Assembly: GCA_029747585.1 (NCBI GenBank)
Contig: JAPEVF010000166.1
Location: 1 to 64,000, forward strand
DNA length: 64,000 nt
Direction of reading: 5' to 3'
Source of the DNA: Pleurotus djamor
Taxonomy: Eukaryota; Basidiomycota; Agaricomycetes; Agaricales; Pleurotaceae
Part shown: positions 56,120 through 64,000 of the stretch, one piece after another
Position numbering within the stretch: position 1 is the stretch's first letter
Layout of the letters: every line of letters starts with the position of its first letter
Notes under the pieces: model-generated
Database searches by the model: none
What the model saw: only the letters and a program-made list of their open reading frames with translations
Told to the model about the DNA's origin: nothing
Program-made: the position numbers and the translations under genes

Positions 56120-57957
56120 ATGCCTGTGGCTGTAAGGCGATCGAGTCGCGCGGCTTCCGCAAAACCATCATCCAAAGTACCTGCGAAGGCACCCGCCAAA
56201 CCAGAGTCCAAGCCCGCTGCTAAACCCAAGAGCCAGCCCACCAAGAAGAGAGCTGCTTCGCCAACCAGGGCGGCATCGCCCGCCCCAAAACGGAGTCGCA
56301 CCACCGAAACCAAGAAGTCGGAGGCTGCCGCTCCTGCGAAGAAGGCGAATGGGACATCAGCTGCGAAATCTACAGCATCCAAGACAGCAGCCAAACCACC
56401 CATTGTGAAAACCGGCGCAAAGAAGCCTGTAATCCCGTTAACGAAGGCTGAGAAGCCAGAGAAACGTGTCGCTACACCAATCCCTCAACAAAAGCCATAT
56501 TTCAACCCCCTCCCAGTACCTCCCCCCAAACAGCGGCCGGGACTCACCCTGTGGGCGTGGGGCGCAGGCAACTTCGGTCAGTTCGGGATGGGACCCGATG
56601 TCCTTGGTGAGCTTGATAAGCCACGCAAGAATCCTTGGGCAGAGGCGAAGATGCAATCAGGCGAGTTCGGCGAGGAAGGTGCTGGTCTGGAAACAATCGC
56701 TGCAGGAGGTCTTCATACACTCTTCGTCGATGAGAAGGGAACTGTGAGTCATGTCCTTACTTAGTCACTTTCTAACGCCCTGACTGTACTGCCGTGCTGT
56801 AGGTCTGGACATGTGGTGTCAACGATGATGCTGCCTTGGGTCGAGTCACGAAGGATGTCCCAGACCCGGAAAATCCGGGCCAATTTCTAAATGTTGACGA
56901 TCTTACCAGTGTTCCCCATCCTCTGACCTCTTTGGTGGACGAAAAATTCCGCGCCGTCAAGATCATTGCTGGTGATAGCATCTCAGCTGCTGTCAGTGAT
57001 CAAGGCGACCTCCGTGTTTGGGGGACTTTCCGCGTTCGTTACATTGTTCTCTCATCTTTTGAGCCGGCACACTAATACTCACTCATCCAGGCCAACGAAG
57101 GCTCACTCGGGTTTGCCAACGGCAATCAGCACCAGTTCAAACCGGTGTCTATCTTGGAACTCCCTCATAAGCCGGGCGACTCCGAGAAGGTTTCTTCGAT
57201 TGCATCAGGGAGCAACCATCTCCTTGTTTTGACCACGCACGGGAACATCTACACTTGGGGCGCCGGAGAGCAGTCTCAGCTCGGCCGCAAATTGATTGAA
57301 CGAAGAAAAATCCATGGGACTGTCCCCGAAAAGATCACTCTTGGGAACCGCAGTCGCAAGGCGGTTCTTGTTGGCTCTGGTGTTTACCACTCATTTGCCG
57401 TCGATGATCAAGGGGATGTCTGGGGTTGGGGACTCAATACTATGGGTCAAACGGGGACTGGCTATTCAGGGCCCGGGGACGATGAAGTCAAGGTGCCGAC
57501 GAAAGTCATTGGTCTGAGCAAGGAAGAGCTCGGAGGCGAGACTGTCGTGGAGGTCACTGGTGGGGAGCACCACACGCTCTTCCTGACCTCTGGGGGTAAA
57601 GTTTACGCATGCGGCCGCTCAAATTGTAGTCAACTCGGCCTTCCTTCCGATCACGAGGCGTTTAAAGATCGCGAGCACGACGATTTCGTCTCGATACCAA
57701 CTCTCGTCAAACTCTCCGACGAAGACGACGAGGATCCCGCGAGGCATATATCGGCTGGTCTCCACAACAGTATGGCTGTGACGGAGGAGGGGGCCCTATT
57801 CGTTTGGGGTCAAGGTACGCAAGGAGAGCTCGGAGTGGCTGACGTTGAGGTTACGACACCGAAGATGATCGTTCGACGTGAAGGTGGTTCGTGGGCAGCC
57901 ATCCAGGTCGCTTGTGGTGGTCAACATACACTGGGACTTTTCCGGAGCAAGAAGTGA
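56120..57957 (+). CDS. RCC1-family guanine nucleotide exchange factor for Ran
   Basis: The start MPVAVRRSSRAASAKPSSKV at 56120 is chosen; a second in-frame ATG at 56051 would add a Pro-rich stretch that looks like UTR. The first about 120 residues are Ala/Lys/Pro-rich and basic, as in chromatin-binding tails. The seven-bladed propeller follows, with repeat marks GLTLWAWGAGNFGQFGMG, VWTCGVNDDAALGR, IYTWGAGEQSQLGR, VWGWGLNTMGQTG, VYACGRSNCSQLG and LFVWGQGTQGELG. Two or three introns are present. RCC1 (Pim1 in fission yeast, Srm1 in budding yeast) loads GTP onto Ran at chromosomes and so powers nuclear transport and spindle assembly. Confidence 0.93.
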
Positions 57958-58180
57958 ATCCATCCTATAGCCTAATTTCTTAGTGTCTTTTCGTAATCAA
58001 TGTCTCATTTTTCCCTTCCAATGCCCCATCATTCCTAGTCCATCTATCACGTAGCATATCCTGGCAATCTCAATATCAATACCTGCATCATTACATATAA
58101 GTATCTTCGTCGTATATTCCTGGGAGGTATATTCCAATGCCGTAGTACATCCAAGTTGTCGCGTAGTAACATCTGGTACT

Positions 58181-59724
58181 TTACTGATACGTCGCTGCCA
58201 ATCTTCCAACGATGTATTTTTCGGTATTGATGGGCTCATACTTAGCCTTTCCAGCCTCACAAGTTGGCAGGCAGGATATTTCAGCGCTGAAATTGGGGTT
58301 GCAGAAGAAGGCAACGGACTGGCGAGCGGGGGTGATGGTCTCCTTGTCGTTGATCTGCTTGGCGGGAGGAGCGACCACACGATGGAGGGTAGACCGAAGA
58401 AGGTCATTACTCCAACGTGAAAGTAAATCTCCGACGTTGATGACGATGGTGTCAGGCTTTTGTAACTTAGTGAGTAGATGCGTGAATTCACTGCGAACTG
58501 GACATACGATGGGAGGCGCTGCATGGAAGACTTTGGTATGGGGATTTTGGACCTGAAGACCGCCGACCTATGACACATGTTATAGAATTCGTGAGTGAGT
58601 GAGTGGATGTAAATAACGTTGCTTACCGAATCCTGGAAGAGTAGAGTGACAGTACCGTAATCTAGTGCACCAGGTTAGTTCAGCGGGAGAACATACCATG
58701 CGAATTCAACAGACCACTGTGAGCGCCAGCGCGTGCTTGACCATCCTGCTCAAGGACAGATCGCCTGACCGGTGGGTAAGAAAGAAGCCTGAGGTTGTGG
58801 CATTGTTCGTTGACTTTGCTGTCAAAGTATGATTCGTCGAGTTCGAGTCCGAGGGCAATTGATCTCATCACAAGGACATGCAAGTCATGACAGGTCTACG
58901 CCGGAATAAACATTATGAGAGCGGCCGTGGTAAGAGGTGTCTCACCTGGTAGAAATCCAACATGGTGCGCTTGAACTGCGGTGCGTCAGCTTCTTGAGGC
59001 CATTGGTTTTTCCACACAGAGTCCCAATCCCGTCCAATTTCCATTGTCTCTTTGAAATCGGGAGCCTTGGCTCTGAGTGCTGCGATTTCGTTGGCATCCG
59101 CAGACTGGGTAACTCGTTCACGCCCAATCGCGACGTAGCCTCTGTTTGAGCGAGGATCCTCCCAAGCTAGTTGAGACTAGGGAAGCATATCAGTTTCGTC
59201 CCTTGTTTTCAGGACAAGGCCCACCTTAGTACTTTTGGGCAACTTGAAAAAGTCGGCACTCTGAAACAGACGAGTCAAGGATTGCTACCAGGAATGGTCG
59301 TCCTACAAACCTTCCCAAAAACATATTGGATGGTTTCTGTATTGATTGAGATATATATGTGAATCTGGGTGGTTGTGTACTCGAAGGAAAGAAGCGTACC
59401 AGATGGAATGCCATGTCCCGCCAAGTAAATGAAACCACTCTCTTTGAACGCTGTGACGATCTCCACTGCAGTTGCCTTTTTCTCCGAATGCGATTTCGCT
59501 GCTCGAAATTTAGCGAAGTCTATGACAGGGATGTGGAACCCTTCGCCGCTCTGCAGAAAAATGATGAGTGACGTGAAGTGGACAAGGGTGTCGAACCAAA
59601 CACCTACGTTGGCCACAGTCGCTAAACCACATCGTGCATGGCTCCACTGAGTAGGAAATCTGCAGAGTGGACGCTTGAAGGCGTTTCCATGGCTAGAAAG
59701 TCTTACACAACTTGAAAGCATCAT
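58181..59724 (-). CDS. 2-oxoglutarate/Fe(II) oxygenase of the isopenicillin-N-synthase family
   Basis: The start MMLSSCVRLSSHGNAFKRPL at 59724 is Arg-rich and acid-free, so it could be a mitochondrial presequence. An intron whose donor is GTAGGT joins it to the DIOX N-terminal domain (FHIPVIDFAKFRAA, IVTAFKESGFIYLAGHGIPS). Later exons give VMRSIALGLELDESYFDSKV and a His-Ser-Asp iron motif formed across an intron (AGAHSDYGTVTLLFQDS, about 58700-58620). The second His is in HRVVAPP (about 58375). The C-terminus reads RQSVAFFCNPNFSAEISCLP and ends RLAATYQ. All three iron ligands are present. Substrate unknown. It converges with RCC1. Confidence 0.85.
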
Positions 59725-59953
59725 GGGTAAAGCGGAAAGAAATCGAAATCGAGTTGCGCGGGGTAAGAGATACGTCCATGGTTAAGTAACTTGACATCGG
59801 TAGCGATAAGCACCACTGAACATGTGGCGACCTGAATGGAGGTGTATTCGCGGTTATCTGTGCACACTACTATATTTTAAACAGCTGATATTGATCCACG
59901 CAAAGCAAGAGACGCTCAGAGGGCACTCGAGGTGCACACAACATTGTATGGTA

Positions 59954-62310
59954 CTAAGTAGTTCTAGAAAACGTACTCGGAGAACGAAGACGGCGGAAGA
60001 GGGTCATCAACGTTTTGCCTCCTTCAGGACCCCATCTTCAAGGGGTGACACGTTAGGATTGAGCTGGAATTGAGCAGAGAAGAGGGCTTACTCTCCAGCT
60101 GCGACTTCGGCACAGCATCTCTCGAATTCGTCAGACACAGAAACCTCATCCCATTTCTCTACGACAAAATCCTGAAACAAACGTCAGCTGATAGATTGGA
60201 GGAGTAACCGTTATACATCACCTGTACTAAGATGTGGAGTTCTTCCCAAACGTTCGTGGCGAGGAGGAGGGCAAAACTTGACTGAGGGGTGATGGTCGAC
60301 ATCATGTGGTCCAAAGCAAGAGAGGCGAGAGAGGGCATTGAGTAACGATGGGCAATTTGGTATATCGACAGCGCAGAGGCAGGAGGAGGGGTGGGGGCTG
60401 GGTGGGGATGAGGATCAGGCGTCGAATGATTTCTCTGCGAGCGGGGAGATATTGGATAGTGGGAAGAACTCGCATAACTTGATTTGGCTGCAGAAATCGG
60501 CATCGGAACCGTTTTCGATCGCGAAATGCCCGGAGTCGTTGATACACTCAACCCTGTCGTAGTCGAAGTACTTGCGGTGGTGTTACTGGGGCGACGAGGT
60601 GTGGAAGTAGAAGTGCTAGCACCTGTTGCCTGACGGTTGACCACATTGGTGGGCTTCGGCGTGGATGCGACGGTCCTACTAGAACTAGGTTGATCTCTGG
60701 AGGTAGATTCCGAAGAAGGTAACAGAGTCTTCGACTGCTTGATGACATCATCGTTAGAACGACGGCTACCACCGCTGGTAATACTCCTACTATCTCCCAT
60801 AATACTTTCTTCATCATTGGCCTTGTCGAAGGTCTTCCAATCCCATTCATCGCCCTGGAGGCGAAGCCACTTAGCGTTCCAACTAGTTCCGATACCTTCC
60901 ACCGCTGCTCTAGGATCATCGTGCTCCTTGAAAAGGACCCAGTTGGCATAACAGTATTTGAGTAGCCAGTATACGGTCTCGAAGTCTGCCTCGTCAACAA
61001 CGACGGTGTAGAGTTTCCGTTCTCCGGGGTTGGAAGTTTGAGCCTCCAAGAAAGAGGAAGTGAGCATAGTGGCAAAGTACTCTGACCGACGGATGAGGAT
61101 GTCGGAGTGTGCGTATATGTATCGTTTACGCGCCGTTATTTGGTGTGGATATGGCGGCTCAGATCTCTCGGAGAGAGACTCAGATGAGGGCAGGGGCGTA
61201 TCAGGTTCTCTTGACTTCTCCAGACAGACGAATCTTACGTCTCCAGTATCTAACGCGGAGTAAGTGGATGATTAGATCAAAGACATGATCAGAGACGTAC
61301 TCGCATTGTCTAGAGAGGCCTCAAGGCCATCTAATAGGTCACGAGGCACATAATACGCAGAGGGATGTTGAGGAAAGAATGGCCCAACGGGACTATGGAT
61401 CTGAATGCATATGACCAGGGAGTTAGTGTCCTTGATACGTGGATTCTCCAATAGCTCTGAGAGTGGAGGTAAAGGGCAGTCTAATTGGATGGTTAGAATA
61501 AATATTTAATAGGTATAACATCGTGTTTACCCCAGACTTCGTGTTCTTGTCTGAACGACCAGTCTTGTTGCCAGATTTGCCATATCCATTCGGGTCGATG
61601 TCCACGTTCGCCCAACCTATCGTCCGAGCACTTCACGGCGGCCATGATGGAGGCAGGCATTTCGTAGTTTGCCTGTGCGTAATCCACGACCATAGAGGTT
61701 ATGTACAGGGACAACGTCTGAGGGCCATTTCTCTCCCCTTCGAGAATGGTGCGAGCTAATGACAAGGAAGTGAGTAACCTGAGTGAGCGTAGACGTACAG
61801 ATCAGCTTCATGCTCACCTATTTCCAACTTGAACTTGTCGTCTCCAATAGAAGGCGACTCCCTCAACACTTCGAAGCTATCGTCGGTCAAGACAGCCTCG
61901 CTTGTTCCTTCATCTGGGGCCTGCACAGTGTCTACGGATTCTACCCAATCCCTCAGTTGTGCGACGTCGCGTATTACCCATTCAAATCCCTAGGTTACTA
62001 CACTGTTGAGTCAAATGTTGGTTGCACGAAGTGGACGGGGACGAACGGTAAATGACCACTGGCGGTGCGATTCCGCGGTCGAATTGCTAGCAATTCGCAT
62101 GGCGTTTCCACGTTGTGATTGCTGTTGCGTTAAGAGAAGAGAAGGTGGTTTGTAGCCAGCGTCCCAAGAACCAGAAGCACGTTGTCCAGACAATGAGCCC
62201 GTGTTCGAGTGCACCGACGGCGGTCGACTTAGACTATACCTTGACCAAGGCCACGCCGGTCTGGAGAAAGCGGGCGCGCGACCTGGGGAGCCTGACAAAG
62301 GCGTGGACAT
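59954..62310 (-). CDS. BTB/POZ domain protein with MATH-like N-terminus
   Basis: The start at 62310 reads STPLSGSPGRAPAFSRPAWP. After the first intron comes a MATH-like segment (QWSFTGFEWVIRDVAQLRDW), then PSIGDDKFKLEIG and SLARTILEGERNGPQTLSLY. The BTB core (HSDILIRRSEYFATMLTSSF, about 61120) continues with YTVVVDEADFETVYWLLKYC. A Ser/Thr-rich insert of about 140 residues (about 60800-60380) then interrupts the fold. It resumes with SIYQIAHRYSMPSLASLALD and VWEELHILVQDFVVEKWDEV. Two last small exons give CCAEVAAGEWGPEGGKTLMT and end at 59954. BTB-MATH proteins often serve as adaptors for Cullin-3 ligases; that role is inferred. Confidence 0.8.
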
Positions 62311-62477
62311 GTGGAGGTATGCAGGTGGTGTCGTGTAATGAAGTTGCTAGGAGGGCACGCTCGCGCCATGGTCGCTCCGGCTTTGCTCAGGTTTGATCAA
62401 GAGACGCGTCCATTTTTGGAAAATAGGTGCTACAATAATACAGTGCTACAGTTGAACATCTATAATTATTTAGTACG

Positions 62478-64000
62478 CTAATACGTCTCCCAGAAAATAT
62501 CTTTGAGGACTTCTCGCATAACTGAGGAAGACGCGTTAGGGTAGTCGTGCAACTGATAAGATTCTTTGGAACTCACGCGTCCAATGGTGGAAGGCTTCCT
62601 TGTCTTGCCATTTGCCGAGGTCATTGTGGGCATCTCGTAGTACAAGACTAGCCGCTAGTCTGGTATCATTGGCAGCTGCGCCCTTAACAACATTCAAGTC
62701 GATTTCCCTGGAGGTGACGCTTTTCAAAACGTGTTGGCGCAGTGGTGAACCAAGATAATCCGAAGTGCGTGCATTGCGGAAGGTAACCGGTTGGGCGGCG
62801 CAGAAGAATACCTGAGACGACGTGGTCGGTAAGTTCATCCTGCATTGTAAGTTCCTGTAGTCAATCACTCACAACATTGATGAACTCAGACTCGTATTTC
62901 TCTACGGGTAGCATCTCCATTGAGTCATGGAATGCTCGACAGTGTCCAAACACCTTCTCCAAAGTCAAAGTGATAGACGTAGCCGCAGGTGATTTAGGTT
63001 GGCCAGCAAAATTCTTTGGGATTCCGGCGAAGAATAAGCATACTGAAGTAGAGGAGAGACTCAATTGTGCGTACCACTACGAGGACACCGTCGGGATGCA
63101 TCAAACTTTTCAGCGCTCCCCAGAACTCCACAGTGAAGATATGTTGTGGCACTCCACCGCCTGAGAAGCAGTCGTGCACGATGAAGTCGAAGAGTTCTGG
63201 TTCTGATTGCGCAGCAATTTGAGAGCGTCTTTGTTCAACCCAGCCTCTGGCATCCTCCAGGAATACCTTCCCTGGACCTGGATCTGGCAAGCCAAAGTAT
63301 GTTCGCGCAGCTTCGTACACTGCGGGATCTATTTCAACGATGGTGGTCGAAACACCATGTCTCTGGAAGGCAGTTGTCGAGATACCAGCGCCAAGACCAC
63401 TATTCGAAGTGAGGTCAGACAATGCCTGTCAGAGAAGCAGAGTACTTGCATGACCAATGCATTGTCAAACTTGCCCTTCTTCGTAGTACTATTGACCATT
63501 CGAACAGCTTCTTGGAGCACGAAAGTAGAGTAAATGGAATCTCCCAAGGGTACACCGAAGGCGTCTTCCAGCGGCGGCGTATCGTCCAAGACACCGATCT
63601 TAGCTCCTAACCATACACCTCCAAGAATGGAGTGATCGGCGCGTATCCAGCGGACGGAATGCATCTCTTCGTCGGGTGCACCATCAAATTCAGGAGGTGG
63701 CAACGCCTCTGCAACGGCAATGAGACCAGTTACTGACTGAACAGAAGAATGTATGAGGATGGGGAAGTCGGGGCGGATGTAGGGATCCTTGAGAGGACTG
63801 GGGAGTGCCGGAGACTTGAGGAGGGTATACAATGCAGCGAATAAGCCAACCGAAGTGGCCAGAGCGAATGTCGAGAAACCGAAAGAAGACTTTTTGCTAG
63901 TCTGAGTGGCAGGTCGTTGGATATATGTCGTGAGAGCCAGAGTAGAACTCAACCAGGAGAGGAAGATAAACTTAACGAACCCTCCTCAATGATCAGTGGA
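62478..64000 (-). CDS. Spermidine-synthase-like membrane protein (5' end outside window)
   Basis: The first segment in view has a membrane span (FSTFALATSVGLFAALYTLL, about 63850), and the frame continues upstream past 64000 with no ATG. More spans may lie outside. Next come WIRADHSILGGVWLG and LGDSIYSTFVLQEAVRMV. A GC-AG intron then leads into ALVIGLGAGISTTAFQRHGV, the nucleotide-type glycine motif, with IVEIDP after it. The acidic motif FDFIVHDCFSGGGVPQHIFT follows (about 63170). The last exons give AGQPKSPAATSITLTLEKVF and, after a final intron, MREVLKDIFWETY. This is the Spermine_synth fold, but whether it makes polyamines or is a related methyltransferase is open. Confidence 0.75.

Noticed and set aside
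57997..58578. Long minus-strand frame after RCC1
   Set aside because: It is a shadow of the oxygenase exons in another frame, with no family features.
59570..59640. Apparent tRNA with a GGTTCGACACC B box
   Set aside because: It lies in an intron of the 2OG oxygenase whose removal gives the expected protein, and the T stem does not pair as in a tRNA.
63400..63460. Frameshift in the spermidine-synthase-like gene
   Set aside because: A GC-AG intron restores the frame and the family motif exactly, so no mutation is needed.

Overview
The window reads as nuclear DNA of a filamentous basidiomycete, most likely a mushroom-forming Agaricomycete. Almost every gene is broken by short GT-AG introns of about 50-60 bases, genes lie close together on both strands, and the gene families (multi-exon F-box, BTB and APH-like kinase families, SKN1-type GH16, fused SSD/HMG-CoA reductase) fit that group. 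About 25 protein genes can be supported. I rebuilt exon chains by hand from reading frames and splice signals. Starts are the first in-frame ATG that fits the protein family; several longer reading frames open only with TTG or GTG and were trimmed.

Layout. 0.1-4 kb: a four-finger C2H2 protein and an F-box protein. 4.2-6.7 kb: a SKN1/KRE6 beta-glucan protein. 7-8.4 kb: an unknown protein with a Cys-rich start. 8.5-11.8 kb: an M28 glutamate-carboxypeptidase-like enzyme. 11.9-15.6 kb: a divergent pair, haspin kinase and GINS subunit PSF2. 15.6-22.5 kb: RNA polymerase III subunit RPC25, a YVC1-type TRP channel (in a stretch rich in N), ARC18 of the Arp2/3 complex and the ribosome-assembly nuclease NOB1. 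22.7-28.5 kb: LEU2, a secreted M24 peptidase, a partial tandem duplication and retromer subunit VPS17. 29.3-35.3 kb: HMG-CoA reductase and a second F-box-like protein. 35.8-41 kb: a GH17 glucanase, RIB1 and a PY-motif membrane protein. 41-45.5 kb: a gene-poor stretch with diverged repeats and a fossil retroelement. 45.5-53.2 kb: a coiled-coil/Pro-rich protein, MET2, an APH-like protein with altered catalytic motifs, and the ESCRT protein VPS60. 53.4-64 kb: aldehyde dehydrogenase, RCC1, a 2-oxoglutarate/Fe(II) oxygenase, a BTB protein and a partial spermidine-synthase-like membrane protein.

The genes do not form one pathway. Primary metabolism (LEU2, MET2, RIB1, HMG1), endomembrane traffic (VPS17, VPS60, YVC1), the cell cycle and chromosomes (haspin, PSF2, RCC1) and the glucan wall (SKN1, GH17) are mixed, as is normal in fungal chromosomes. 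No biosynthetic cluster, CRISPR array or obvious new multi-gene system is present. The most unusual material is the duplication at 25.7-26.7 kb, the repeat/retroelement graveyard at 41.8-45 kb, the degenerate kinase at 49.9-51.5 kb, and a GC-AG intron at 63.4 kb.
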